Assembly (NCBI RefSeq): GCF_006334915.2
Contig: NZ_VDMA02000039.1
Location: 1-49,122, forward strand
Direction of reading: 5' to 3'
From: Microbispora catharanthi
GTDB taxonomy: Bacteria; Actinomycetota; Actinomycetes; Streptosporangiales; Streptosporangiaceae
Length of the DNA: 49,122 bases
Shown: in pieces, positions 8,481 to 17,910 of the stretch
How positions within the stretch are numbered: position 1 is the first letter of the stretch
Layout of the letters: each line of letters starts with the position of its first letter
Made by a program: the position numbers and the translations under genes
The notes under the pieces: generated by a model
What the model was told of the DNA's origin: nothing
The model's input: only the letters and a program-made list of their open reading frames with translations
Database searches by the model: none

Positions 8481-8569
8481 TCCCGCTTTCCTGGCGAGCT
8501 GACGGAACCGGCGAGGCGGCGAAGGGCATTTCCTTGCGCCTTCCGCTCGATCGGGATTCATTTCGTAGC

Positions 8570-9862
8570 ATGCGCAGTCGCTTGAGAAAGCTCATAGGCC
8601 TGACCGGTTCCGCGGGCGGGCCTCTGGCGCGAAATCGCGAATTCCGCCTGCTGTGGCTCAGCTTCACGATGTCGGTGGCGGCCGACCAGATCTTCCCGGT
8701 CACGGTCACCATCGCGGCCCTCAACGCGGGTGGCACCGCTTCGACCGTCGGCGCGATCTTCACCTGCCGGTGGATCGCGTTGATCGTGTTCGCGTTGCTC
8801 GGCGGGCTGTGGGCGGACCGGCTGCCGCGCCGTACGGTGATGGTCGCCTCGCTGGGTTTCCAATCCTGCGTGGCCGCCGTCGGGTTGTGCGGCACCGCCT
8901 CCCCGTGGCTTCTCGCGCTCCTGGTCTTCCTCGTCGGAGGGGCGGAGGCGTTCCACCGGCCCGCGTACCAGGCCTGCCTGTCCTCGGTCCTCACCCCCGC
9001 CCAGCGTCCGGCCGGCGCCGCGCTGACGGCTGTCTCCTGGCGGCTCGGCGCCGTGATCGGGCCCGGTCTCGGCGCGTACGTGGTGACGGCGTGGTCCGCC
9101 AGGATCGGATTCCTCGCCGTACTGACGGCCTATCTGCTCGGTCTCGTCCTTCTCCTGCCGTTGCGCGAACCCGTCGTCACGCCGGGGCGGCGGGCGTCCG
9201 CCGTACGGGAGATCGCGGACGGCCTCTCCGAGGTCGTCCGGCGGCGGTGGGTCCTGGGGGTCATCGTCGCCGTCGCGCTCCAGCAGATGCTCACGATCGC
9301 GCCGGCGCAGGTCCTGCTGCCTCTCGTCTCCCGCGAGACCTTCGGCGGCGACGCCGTGTACGGAACCGCCCTCGCTCTTCTGTCGGTCGGCGGCCTGGCG
9401 GGCGGGCTCGTCAGCATGAGATGGAAGCCCGGCCGGCCGGGGCTGGCCGCCATCACCGGGCTCGCCCTCTACGGCGTCGTGCCGCTCGCGCTCGCGTGGC
9501 CGGTGTCGCCGGAATTCGTGTACGCGTGCTACGTCACGGCGGGCCTGGGGCTGGAGATCTTCGCCGTGCAGTGGGTGGTGAACCTCCAGAGGGAGATCCC
9601 TCCGGAGCGGCTCGCCCGGGTCACCTCCGTGGACTGGCTGGCCGCCTCGGTCATGACGCCCCTCGGCCTGACGCTCACCGGTCCGGCCGGCGCCGCTATC
9701 GGCCGCCCGGTGCTTCTGGCGATCGGCGCGATGGCCGGATTCGCCGTGCCGCTGGCCACTCTTCTCCTCCGCGGGATGCCACGCTTCCAGAGCGACGTCA
9801 CGGCGCTCGGCGGGGACAGCACTCCCGAGGCGGCCACGCTGAATTACGGTCATAGCCCATGA
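8570..9862 (+). CDS. MFS transporter (enterobactin-exporter/MFS-3-like)
   Basis: 430 residues and about 12 predicted membrane segments. The N-terminus LARNREFRLLWLSFTMSVAADQIF and the loop GGLWADRLPRRTVMVA are typical of the MFS_3/EntS-like group of exporters. The substrate is unknown. The final TGA overlaps an ATG (ATGA) that opens a now-broken reading frame at 9859, so this gene was once translationally coupled to a following enzyme gene. No ribosome site stands out before ATG 8570. Confidence 0.8.
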   Translation: MRSRLRKLIGLTGSAGGPLARNREFRLLWLSFTMSVAADQIFPVTVTIAALNAGGTASTVGAIFTCRWIALIVFALLGGLWADRLPRRTVMVASLGFQSCVAAVGLCGTASPWLLALLVFLVGGAEAFHRPAYQACLSSVLTPAQRPAGAALTAVSWRLGAVIGPGLGAYVVTAWSARIGFLAVLTAYLLGLVLLLPLREPVVTPGRRASAVREIADGLSEVVRRRWVLGVIVAVALQQMLTIAPAQVLLPLVSRETFGGDAVYGTALALLSVGGLAGGLVSMRWKPGRPGLAAITGLALYGVVPLALAWPVSPEFVYACYVTAGLGLEIFAVQWVVNLQREIPPERLARVTSVDWLAASVMTPLGLTLTGPAGAAIGRPVLLAIGAMAGFAVPLATLLLRGMPRFQSDVTALGGDSTPEAATLNYGHSP

Positions 9863-9891
9863 GGATCCTCATCGTGGGCGGCAGCGGCTTG
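9859..9891 (+). pseudogene. Start of a lost nucleotide-binding enzyme gene
   Basis: ATGA overlaps the stop of the upstream MFS gene, and the frame begins MRILIVGGSGL, the standard start of a Rossmann-fold NAD(P)- or FAD-binding protein (beta1 and the glycine loop). After about 11 residues it turns into Arg-rich sequence with no fold features and meets the convergent rph gene at 9941. I infer a deletion that removed nearly the whole gene. The fragment is too short to say which enzyme it was. Confidence 0.5.
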
Positions 9892-9940
9892 TCACTCCGT
9901 ATGGAGCGGCGAAGGCGGCCGCAGAGGCCGACGCGACGGT

Positions 9941-12547
9941 TCAGGCGAGGATCTCGACGTAGCCGTCGGTTCCGTGAACGCGGATCCGCTGTCCGTCCTG
10001 GATCAGCCGGGTGGCCTGCTCCACACCCACGACGGCCGGCAGGCCGTACTCCCGCGCGATCACCGCGCCGTGCGTCATAAGCCCGCCCACCTCCGTCACC
10101 AGTCCGGCGACGGAGACGAACAGGGGGGTCCAGCTGGGGTCGGTGTAGGTGGTGATCAGGATGTCGCCCGCCTCAAGGTCGGCCTGAGCCATGTCCAGGA
10201 CGACACGGGCACGGCCCTCGACGGTCCCGGCCGAGACCGGGAGACCGGCCAGCGCGCCGGGCGGGGCGTCGTCACGCCGATACCGGCCAACGATGGCCTC
10301 GCCGTCCGACGTGAGGATGCGGGGAGGTGTGAGCGCCTCGTACGACCGGAACGCCTCCCGCCTCTCCAGGATGAGTTCGGCGTCCACGTCGTCGGTGCGC
10401 ACGACTTCCCGCAACTCCTCGAGCCGGAGGAAGAAGATGTCCTCCTTCTCGCGCAGGACGCCGGACCGGACGAGGCGATCGGCTTCCCGCAGCAACGCCT
10501 GCTTGTAGACGAAGTAGCGGCTGACCATGCCGTACTTGGGGTACTCCCGGTATCCGGCGAAGGTGCGGACGCGGTCGATCATCCGCTTGGTCTCCTCGGC
10601 CTTCTGCTCTCCGTCGGGTAGGGCGCGCAGGCGCGTCAGCAGTTCCTGTTCTTTCCGTCGTGACTCCTGGAGTCCTTGCTCGAAGCGCCGTTTGCCGGCG
10701 CCCGGCTCGAAGTTCTTGATGTTGCCGAGGATGGTGGGCACGAGCATGGCGGGTTGCTCACTCCAGCGCGTTCTGGTGATGTCGATCTCGCCCGCACAGC
10801 GCATGCCGTACTCGCCGAGGTAGCCCCGGATGGCGTCACGCGCTTCCCGCCCGCCGGCCAGCCCGGCCAGCTCGTCGAGGAAGCCGTCGCCCTCCCGGCC
10901 TTCGTCGACGACGCGCTGCAGGAACGCCACGACCTCCGCGTGCGGCCGGATTGTGTCCGCGACGTCGAGGAGCGCCAGCCCCATCTCCGAGGTGACGTTG
11001 TGGGGGACGGATTGTGTGAGCGCGTCGGCCGCGTTCTTCTCGCCCAGCCACGTCTCGATGTGGTCGTTGAGCCACCAGGTCGCCTCCATCCCCGCCATGA
11101 TCACCTGGGAGCTCCGCGGATCGAACAGGATGCGCTTCAGCTCCGCGATGTCGGCCAGGATGAAGTCGAGCAGCGCCGGCCCGGACAGCCCCTGGATCTC
11201 GCGCCGCAGGGTGGCGACGGACGCCTGACTGTGCCGGATCAGCTGGGTGACGACGGCCGGATCGGTCTCGATCGGGGCGGGGGCGTCACCCGCGGGTGCG
11301 GGGCCGGAACCTTCGTCCGGAAGCGAGCGGAGGAAGTCGCCGCGGTCGAAGACGGTCTGCAGCGCGTCCCGAATCAGCGGGTCGGATCTCCCCAGGGTCC
11401 CGAGGAGACGCGCGCGACCCGCGGGTGTCGCCAGGACGGGGGCCACGTCGACGAACAACCGTCCGCCCGCCTCGTGCATCGGCCGTGGGGTCGTCAGCTG
11501 CCACAGGGAGAGTCCCAGCGGCTTCATCGCGTCGGTCATCATCTGCTGGTGACCGACGGAGACGAAGACGTGGTTCTCCTGGTCATCGGTCGCGGGGACG
11601 GGAAACAGGGTGGTGATCGCCCGACTCTGGACGATGTGGAAGTCGTCGCCGGCCAGGCACCATTCGATGTCCTGGGGCCGGCCGAAGTGTGCTTCGATTC
11701 GCCGGCCCAGCCGCACCAGGCGCACGACCTGTGCGTCCGTCAGGGCCGGCTGCGTCTGCCGCCGCTGCTCCACTGGCGCGTCCTGGGTGCCGCCTCCCGG
11801 CGACGCCTGGACGAACCGCGGCTTGGTGGCGACCGCTCTGGTGACGACCCGATCGTCGCGCACCGTGTAGACGTCGCCGGAGACCAGACCGGAGACAAGC
11901 GCCTCGCCGAGCCCCCACCCGGCCTCCACGGTGGCGATCTTCCGGTTCGAGGTCACGGGGTCCGCGGTGAACAGGATCCCGGCCGCGTCGGGGAACACCA
12001 TCCGCTGTACGACCACGGCCATCCGCACCTTCCGGTGGTCGAAGCCGTTACGGCGCCGGTAGGTCACCGCCCGCTCGGTGAACAGCGAGGCCCAGCACCG
12101 CCGGACGTGCCGAAGGATCTCCGCCAGGCCCACGATGTTCAGGTACGAGTCCTGCTGGCCGGCGAAGGACGCGGTCGGCAGGTCCTCGGCCGTCGCACTG
12201 GAACGCACCGCGTAGGAGGCGTGCTCCCCGAGCCGGGCCAGCGATTCGCTGATCGCCGCCACGAGATCGTCGGGCAGCGCGACGCCCTCGACGGCGCGGC
12301 GGATATCCGCGCTCAGGTCGCGGATCGCCGCACGGTCGTCCGGTTCCACCCGCGACAACAGGTCAAGCTGAGCGTCGATCGACGGCACCTCGGCCACGAC
12401 CGCCTGGAAGGCGTCCGTCGTGACGCAGAAGCCGTCCGGCACGCGGATGCCGTCGATTCGCGAGAGCTCGCCGAGATGCACCCCCTTTCCGCCGACGTCT
12501 GCGACATTCGTCGAGTCGATGTGCTCGAAACCCATCACGTAGCGCAA
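9941..12547 (-). CDS. rph: Rifampin phosphotransferase (PEP-synthase-like)
   Basis: 868 residues if begun at TTG 12547, which has GGAG 8 bases upstream and gives M-RYVMGFEHID; ATG 12535 is the conventional alternative. Three modules in order: ATP-grasp domain (GGKGVHLGELSRI, YAVRSSATAEDLPTASFAGQQ, IEWCLAGDDFHIVQSRAITT), a middle rifamycin-binding domain, and a C-terminal swivelling phosphohistidine domain with GGLMTHGAVIAREYGLPAVVG. The His in that motif is residue 826, close to the catalytic His825 I recall for the Listeria enzyme. Such enzymes transfer the beta-phosphate of ATP to the rifamycin ansa-chain hydroxyl, giving cytoplasmic antibiotic inactivation. It is monocistronic. Confidence 0.9.
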   Translation of the reverse strand: MRYVMGFEHIDSTNVADVGGKGVHLGELSRIDGIRVPDGFCVTTDAFQAVVAEVPSIDAQLDLLSRVEPDDRAAIRDLSADIRRAVEGVALPDDLVAAISESLARLGEHASYAVRSSATAEDLPTASFAGQQDSYLNIVGLAEILRHVRRCWASLFTERAVTYRRRNGFDHRKVRMAVVVQRMVFPDAAGILFTADPVTSNRKIATVEAGWGLGEALVSGLVSGDVYTVRDDRVVTRAVATKPRFVQASPGGGTQDAPVEQRRQTQPALTDAQVVRLVRLGRRIEAHFGRPQDIEWCLAGDDFHIVQSRAITTLFPVPATDDQENHVFVSVGHQQMMTDAMKPLGLSLWQLTTPRPMHEAGGRLFVDVAPVLATPAGRARLLGTLGRSDPLIRDALQTVFDRGDFLRSLPDEGSGPAPAGDAPAPIETDPAVVTQLIRHSQASVATLRREIQGLSGPALLDFILADIAELKRILFDPRSSQVIMAGMEATWWLNDHIETWLGEKNAADALTQSVPHNVTSEMGLALLDVADTIRPHAEVVAFLQRVVDEGREGDGFLDELAGLAGGREARDAIRGYLGEYGMRCAGEIDITRTRWSEQPAMLVPTILGNIKNFEPGAGKRRFEQGLQESRRKEQELLTRLRALPDGEQKAEETKRMIDRVRTFAGYREYPKYGMVSRYFVYKQALLREADRLVRSGVLREKEDIFFLRLEELREVVRTDDVDAELILERREAFRSYEALTPPRILTSDGEAIVGRYRRDDAPPGALAGLPVSAGTVEGRARVVLDMAQADLEAGDILITTYTDPSWTPLFVSVAGLVTEVGGLMTHGAVIAREYGLPAVVGVEQATRLIQDGQRIRVHGTDGYVEILA

Positions 12548-12608
12548 TTCGCTTGCTCCATCGTCCGTCGGGTCGGTTCGCAACGGGCAAGTATGAAGCA
12601 CTTTCCGA

Positions 12609-12622
12609 CGCCTCATGAGGCG
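12609..12622. promoter_or_regulatory. 14-bp perfect palindrome in the rph promoter region
   Basis: CGCCTCATGAGGCG lies 62 bases upstream of the proposed rph start. On the rph strand it immediately follows an AT-rich TTTATAGC stretch (about 12631-12638), the only obvious -10-like sequence in the 417-base gap between rph and the ABC exporter. It would overlap the transcription start, a normal place for a repressor. I do not recognise the motif. Confidence 0.4.
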
Positions 12623-12854
12623 CGCGGATCTGCTATAAAGTGAAAATGGAGGGGTATCCGGTTGTTCGGCCGCCCTGCGGTTCGCGATGCTCTGCGGAAT
12701 GAACGTCCCCGGGTCTGAGATCCCGAACGGGACCCGCACCACAATCCTCTGCCGTACCGCTCGATCAGTAGGTCCTGTCGATCACCGACCCGGTATCCCC
12801 TGCCCATGGAGCTCGCCCGGGCCATCGGTGTCACGAAGAAGGACGCCGGAGCCG

Positions 12855-12904
12855 GTGAAACCGCCAGGTCAGGGGTGAAACCAGCGTGAAGCCGCGATGA
12901 AGCC
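12855..12904 (+). promoter_or_regulatory. Tandem 11-bp direct repeats upstream of the ABC exporter (SARP- or PhoP-like site)
   Basis: GTGAAACC at 12875, GTGAAGCC at 12886 and ATGAAGCC at 12897 recur at exactly 11-bp steps; one more GTGAAACC is at 12855, 20 bp further up. Direct repeats one helical turn apart are what SARP/AfsR-family (and PhoP) proteins bind. The last copy ends 60 bases before the exporter's ATG. A SARP-type regulator is encoded at the far end of the same gene group (14800-17910). Confidence 0.6.
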
Positions 12905-12964
12905 GGCAACGCGGAAGCTCTTCTCGGACGCCGGGAGGTACCCGGCGGAGAGAGGAGACGCGTC

Positions 12965-13933
12965 ATGGCGGACCTCAGCGCCGTCCGGGCCGAGAGTCTG
13001 GTCAAGAGCTTCGGGGACTTCCGGGCCGTGGACGGCATCGACCTTCACGTACGGCAAGGCGAGATCTTCGGGGTCCTGGGCCCGAACGGAGCGGGTAAGA
13101 CCACGATGCTCCGGATGCTCGCAACCCTGCTCCCGATCGACGGCGGCCATGCGGAGATCTTCGGCGTCGACGTCCGGCGGGAACCCCACCGCATCCGGCA
13201 GCTGGTAGGCGTCACCGGCCAGTACGCCTCGGTGGACGAGGACCTGACCGCCCGGGAGAACCTCTGGCTGTTCGCCCGCCTGCAGGGCCTGGCGAGCACC
13301 CGGGCCAAGAGCATCGCCGGTGACCTGCTCGAACGCTTCGACCTCCAGGAGGCGGCCGAGCGTCCCCTGTCCCAGTTCAGCGGCGGCATGCGCCGCCGCC
13401 TGGACCTGGCGTCGAGCCTGATCACCCGCCCACCCCTGATCTTCCTGGACGAGCCCACGACCGGCCTCGACCCGAGAACCCGAGGCCAGATGTGGGACAC
13501 CATCCGTGAGCTGGTCACCGACGGTTCCACGATCCTCCTGACCACCCAATACCTGGACGAGGCCGACCAACTGGCCGATCGCATAGCCGTGATCGACCGA
13601 GGCCGGAAGGTCGCCGAGGACATCCCCGACGCCCTGAAGACCCAGGTCGGCGACTCGACCCTGCAGCTCAGGCTCGCGGACGGCTCTGACACCGCCCTGG
13701 CCGCGGACGTCGTACGCCGGCTGCTGGGTGAGGAGCCGGTCCTGACCCCGGAATCAGGACGAATGAACGTCCCCCTTCCCGACCCCGACCGGGCCGCGGA
13801 CGTCCTGATCGGCCTGCGAGAGGCAGGCCTCCGCATCTCCTCGGTGAGCGTCGCCAAGCCGACGCTGGACGAGGTCTTCCTGGCGCTGACCGGCCACGGC
13901 GCCGACGAACCCCAGATGGAGGCGGCCCGATGA
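12965..13933 (+). CDS. ABC transporter ATPase, DrrA/daunorubicin-resistance type
   Basis: 322 residues; ATG 12965 follows GGAGAGAGGAG. Walker A GPNGAGKT (about 39-46), Q-loop region, signature SGGMRRRLD, Walker B LIFLDEPTTGLDPRTR and the switch His region (LLTTQYLDEAD) are intact. The C-terminal extension with TLDEVFLALTGH is typical of DrrA proteins that export antibiotics or lipids. The stop overlaps the permease start (ATGA). Together they should form an inner-membrane exporter (two ATPases and two permeases). Confidence 0.93.
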   Translation: MADLSAVRAESLVKSFGDFRAVDGIDLHVRQGEIFGVLGPNGAGKTTMLRMLATLLPIDGGHAEIFGVDVRREPHRIRQLVGVTGQYASVDEDLTARENLWLFARLQGLASTRAKSIAGDLLERFDLQEAAERPLSQFSGGMRRRLDLASSLITRPPLIFLDEPTTGLDPRTRGQMWDTIRELVTDGSTILLTTQYLDEADQLADRIAVIDRGRKVAEDIPDALKTQVGDSTLQLRLADGSDTALAADVVRRLLGEEPVLTPESGRMNVPLPDPDRAADVLIGLREAGLRISSVSVAKPTLDEVFLALTGHGADEPQMEAAR

Positions 13934-14793
13934 CCACGAGCACCGCGACCTCGACCACCGCGACCCCGACCACCCGCAACGCCAGGCGCGTCGACCCGTC
14001 CGCCGTGGTCGCCCGCACCACGTCCCGCAGCTCGCTGCAGGCAACCTGGGTCCAGATCCTGGCGATGGCGTGGCGAGCCCTGAAGAAGATGCGCCGCAAG
14101 CCCGAGCAGTTCTTCGACGTCCTCATCCAGCCTTTGCTGTTCACGGCGATGTTCGCGTTCATCTTCGGCGGCGCGATCTCCGGCAGTGTGTCGAACTACC
14201 TCCCGGTGCTGATCCCCGGCATCCTCGCCCAGACGGCCCTGACCGTATGCATGGCGACAGGCGTGCAGTTGCGTGAGGACATGGACAAGGGGGTCTTCGA
14301 CCGCTTCAAGTCCCTGCCGATCGCGAGGATCGCTCCCCTGGCCGGCCCGATGATCGCTGACCTGATCCGTTATGGCATCGCGTCGGTGCTGACGCTCGTC
14401 ACCGGCCTGGTCATCGGTTACCGCCCCGGCGGCGGCGTGCTCGGCTGCATCGGCGGCGTCGCACTCACCGTGTTCGCGGGCTGGTCGCTGGCGTGGATCT
14501 TCACCTGGCTGGGCACGATGGCGCGTACGGCGCAGAGCGTCCAGGGGATCTCGATGATGATCATGTTCCCGCTCACCTTCCTGTCCAACGCCTTTGTCCC
14601 CGCCGAGACGCTGCCCGGCTGGCTGGAGGCGTTCGTGAAGGTCAACCCGGTGTCACACGTCGTCTCCGCGGTGCGCGACCTGTTCAACGACGGGGCCGTG
14701 ACGGCCGAGGTCGGCTGGGCGGTCATCGGCTGCGTGGTCGTCGTCGTGATCTTCGCTCCACTGGCGGTCCGCTCGTACTCCCGCAAGATGTAG
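13930..14793 (+). CDS. ABC-2 type permease, DrrB-like
   Basis: 287 residues. A Thr/Ala-rich N-terminal tail is followed by a cytoplasmic helix and about six membrane segments; RKPEQFFDVLIQPLLFTAMFAFIFGGAISG and MFPLTFLSNAFVPAETLPGWLEAFVKVNPVSHVVSAVRDLF are hallmark ABC-2 permease segments of the DrrB group. It is translationally coupled to the ATPase gene by a 4-base overlap. Its stop lies only 6 bases from the convergent SARP regulator's stop, leaving no room for a terminator, so the two transcripts probably overlap. Confidence 0.9.
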   Translation: MTTSTATSTTATPTTRNARRVDPSAVVARTTSRSSLQATWVQILAMAWRALKKMRRKPEQFFDVLIQPLLFTAMFAFIFGGAISGSVSNYLPVLIPGILAQTALTVCMATGVQLREDMDKGVFDRFKSLPIARIAPLAGPMIADLIRYGIASVLTLVTGLVIGYRPGGGVLGCIGGVALTVFAGWSLAWIFTWLGTMARTAQSVQGISMMIMFPLTFLSNAFVPAETLPGWLEAFVKVNPVSHVVSAVRDLFNDGAVTAEVGWAVIGCVVVVVIFAPLAVRSYSRKM

Positions 14794-14799
14794 CGGGTT

Positions 14800-17700
14800 T
14801 CAGAGCACCCGCTCCAGGACGTTACGGGCCTCGGCCAGCAGGTCGGGGCCGCGTCGTTCGCCATATTCGGCCTCGATCCGGGACATGACGCCGGGGACGA
14901 TCCGTTCGGCGTGCGCGGACAGCACCGACCACCGCATCGTCGGGACGAACCGGTTGTAGGCGAACCGGTTGGCGAGCACGAGCAGCCGGATCGCCTCCTC
15001 GGCGGGCAGCACCCCCTTTCGCAGGCCCCAGATGCCCATCGCGGCGAGCACCATCCCCACCAGCGGGTAGTCCCTGAAGGCGTGGTCCGAATCGAAGGCG
15101 ATCAGAACCTTGGCCCGCAGCGACTCGAAGAGGTCCGCGCCGTCGTCGCCCCCGCCGTACTCCGCGAACGCCGAGACCGCGACGACGTCGCCGACGATGG
15201 CCCACATCGTGGAACCGCCCGGCGCGCCCGGCATGCGCAGGTTCCGGAGCACCTCGGCCGTCTCGCGGTGCCGCCGCAGTCCCTCGGCGATGTCGCCGTC
15301 GACGAGGGCCAGCTGGGCTCTGCCGGCGGCGACCGCCAGGACCTCGCCGTAGGTCCCCTGGGAGGCGAGCGTCTCCAGGTCGTCGAGCATCCTCGCGGCC
15401 TCGTCGCGACGGCCCTCGACGAGCGCCGCCATGGCGAGGGTGGCGCGGATCTGGACGGCGTCCTCCACCGCCCCGAGGCGTTCGAGCACGGGGAGCGCCT
15501 CGGTGGCATGCCGGGAGGCCGACGCGGAGTCATCGAGGTGCGCGTAGAGGCCGGCGAGCTGGGTGTGCAGCACCGCCCGGTGCCAGGGACCGCCGTCGTC
15601 GCCGACGAGTTCGAGGGCGGCCCGGGCCGCTTCGATGGCGCCGACCGGGTCGCCGATGTTCTCCAGGCCGTGGCTCAGCCAGTGCAGCGCGATCCGGCGG
15701 GTCAGCGGGTCGGGATCGGCGGCCAGCTCTTCCAGGCCGCTCTCGCGGTCCGACACCATGATGAGCAGCGCGGTCACCAGCGCCCGTACGGCCGGGTTCG
15801 CCGAGTCGGCGCCCAGCCCGGACAGCAGCCGCGTCAGTGTCCCGGTCTCTTCGAGGGAGATGACGCTGGTGGTGAACAGCGCGATGCTCAGGGCCAGCCG
15901 GGTCCGGTCGAGGAGCCGGGGCGGCGGCGTCCAGTCGCTCAGGGCGGCGGCGACGGCCGGGGTGAGGACGACGGTGCGCGTGTGGTCCCCGCAGATCGTC
16001 CAGTAGGCGCCCAGAGCGGAGAACAGCACCACGACCGTCTCCGGGTCGGGGTCGGCGAGGGCCTCGCGCAGGATGTCGGCGAGGTTCGTCTCCTCCGAAC
16101 GCAGCCGGTCCACCGCGTCGACCTGCTCCGGCGAGTACAGCCGGCCGCCGTGCCGGTGGGCGTGGCCGACGGCCCAGGCCCGTACGGCCGCCCGTGCGTC
16201 GGCGGTCTCACCGGCCGCTTCCAGCCGCATACGGCCGAACTCACGCACCGTCTCGAGCATGCGATACCGGACGCCGTCGGCTGTCTCCACAACGGTGAGC
16301 AGGGACTGCTCCACGAGCTCCTCGACGTCGCCGAGAGCGCCGTCGCCGAGCACCTCCTCCGCCGCGTCCAGGGTGAAGCCGTCCGGGAAGGCCGAGAGGA
16401 GGCGGAGGGCCCGGCGCTCCCGCTCGCCGAGAAGGTTCCAGGACCAGTCGATCACCGCCAGCAGCGTCTGGTGCCGGAAGGGGGCGCTCCGATCGCCGCC
16501 GCGCAGCAGCGCGAACCTGTCCTCCAGCCGCCGGGCGATCTCGGCCGGTGACATCACCCTCACCTTGGCGGCGGCCAGTTCGATCGCGAGCGGCAGGCCG
16601 TCCAAGCGGGTCACGACGGCGCGTACGTCACCCTCGTCGAGGTGCACACCGGGCCGGGCCGCGGTCGCGCGGTCGCGGAACAGCTCGACGGCGTCGCCGG
16701 TTCCCAGCTGGGGCAGCGGATAGACGCGTTCGGCGGCGATCGCCAGCGGCGAGCGGGTCGTGGTGAGGACGCGCAGCTCCCGTGTGGTCGCGGTCATATA
16801 GGCGACCAGGTCGGCGACCGCCTCCACCAGATGCTCGCAGTTGTCGAGCACCAGCAGCGTCGGGGCCAGATCGAGCTGCTGGGCGATCCGGGCCCTGATG
16901 TCGGCGCGCTGCTGCGGCGTGAGCGTGCGGCGCCCTGTCACCGAGTCGCGGACGCCGAGCGCGGACCCGACCTCGCCGACCAGGTCCTCGGGTGCGGTCA
17001 CGCCGACCAGCTCGACGAAGTGCACCACCGGCTGCGGGGCCTCGCGGGCGACGGCATGGGCGAGCCGGGTCTTGCCGAGCCCGCCAGGACCGAGGATCGA
17101 GACCACCCGTGAGGTGGCGAGCAGCGCCCGCACCCGCCGGAGGTCGTCGTCGCGGCCGAGCAGCGGGGTCGTGTCGAACCGCACGCCGGCGCGTACGGGG
17201 CTGTCGAGCGCCAGCAGCTCACGATGGATCCGTCGCAGCTCCGGGCCGACGTCGGCGCCGATCCGGTCGCGCAGATCCGACCGGTAGCGCTCGAAGCGGT
17301 CCAGCGCGGCGCCCGTTCCGCGCACCGCCGCCTCGCTGTGCAGGAGGTCGGCGAGCAGCCCTTCGTCCTCGGGGTGGACCCGCACGGCCTCCTCGAGCTC
17401 GGGCAGGGCGAGGCCGTGGTCACCGCTCCGGCTACGGGCCCGGGCGAGCACGACCCGCACGGAGGCCAGGTCGCGTTCCGCGCGTCGGCGCACCTCGGCC
17501 AGCGCGCCGCCGCCCTCGGGCGGCAACGTCCCGATGCCCAGCGCGAGCGCCTCCTCCGCCGCCGCGGCCGCCGTGGCCGGATCCTCGGCGAGCAGCGCCC
17601 GCGCGCGGCCCGACAGACCATGCAGCCGGCCGGCGTCGACCCGGTCGGGCGGAACCTCGAGCCGGTAGCCGCCCCCTTCGGTGACCAGCGCCTCCGACCC

Positions 17701-17910
17701 CACGACCGACCTGGTCCGGGACACCAGGACCTGCAGCGCCTTCGCCGGATTGGCCGGTTCGCTGTCCCCCCACACTTCCGCGACTAGCTGGTCCGCGTTC
17801 ACGGTCCGGCAGGCGAGCGCGAGGGCTGCGAGCAGCGCCTGAGCCCTCTCGCCGACCACCGGCTGCCCCCGCCACCGCACACCGTCGAGCAGGCTCAGGT
17901 CGATCGGCAT
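14800..17910 (-). CDS. Large SARP/AfsR-type regulator: BTAD + NB-ARC + tetratricopeptide region
   Basis: 1036 residues. In order: winged-helix DNA-binding domain (about 1-95, LLAALALACRTVNADQLVAEVW), BTAD helical domain (about 95-245), NB-ARC-type ATPase with P-loop GPGGLGKTRLAHAV (about 270) and Walker B TLLVLDNCEHL, winged-helix region, then TPR-like helices to the end. Such proteins are ATP-dependent activators of specialised metabolism or export genes. It is convergent with the DrrAB exporter, whose promoter has 11-bp direct repeats of the SARP-binding kind. An inverted repeat TCACCT-TCG-AGGTGA (17950-17964), whose right part reads GGTGAAGG, lies just upstream of its own start. Confidence 0.88.
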   Translation of the reverse strand: MPIDLSLLDGVRWRGQPVVGERAQALLAALALACRTVNADQLVAEVWGDSEPANPAKALQVLVSRTRSVVGSEALVTEGGGYRLEVPPDRVDAGRLHGLSGRARALLAEDPATAAAAAEEALALGIGTLPPEGGGALAEVRRRAERDLASVRVVLARARSRSGDHGLALPELEEAVRVHPEDEGLLADLLHSEAAVRGTGAALDRFERYRSDLRDRIGADVGPELRRIHRELLALDSPVRAGVRFDTTPLLGRDDDLRRVRALLATSRVVSILGPGGLGKTRLAHAVAREAPQPVVHFVELVGVTAPEDLVGEVGSALGVRDSVTGRRTLTPQQRADIRARIAQQLDLAPTLLVLDNCEHLVEAVADLVAYMTATTRELRVLTTTRSPLAIAAERVYPLPQLGTGDAVELFRDRATAARPGVHLDEGDVRAVVTRLDGLPLAIELAAAKVRVMSPAEIARRLEDRFALLRGGDRSAPFRHQTLLAVIDWSWNLLGERERRALRLLSAFPDGFTLDAAEEVLGDGALGDVEELVEQSLLTVVETADGVRYRMLETVREFGRMRLEAAGETADARAAVRAWAVGHAHRHGGRLYSPEQVDAVDRLRSEETNLADILREALADPDPETVVVLFSALGAYWTICGDHTRTVVLTPAVAAALSDWTPPPRLLDRTRLALSIALFTTSVISLEETGTLTRLLSGLGADSANPAVRALVTALLIMVSDRESGLEELAADPDPLTRRIALHWLSHGLENIGDPVGAIEAARAALELVGDDGGPWHRAVLHTQLAGLYAHLDDSASASRHATEALPVLERLGAVEDAVQIRATLAMAALVEGRRDEAARMLDDLETLASQGTYGEVLAVAAGRAQLALVDGDIAEGLRRHRETAEVLRNLRMPGAPGGSTMWAIVGDVVAVSAFAEYGGGDDGADLFESLRAKVLIAFDSDHAFRDYPLVGMVLAAMGIWGLRKGVLPAEEAIRLLVLANRFAYNRFVPTMRWSVLSAHAERIVPGVMSRIEAEYGERRGPDLLAEARNVLERVL

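Noticed and set aside
12548..12964. Rifamycin-associated element (RAE) before rph
   Set aside because: I looked for the 19-bp inverted repeat I partly remember and found no clear match; the GGCAAG-containing stretch near 12585 is too weak.
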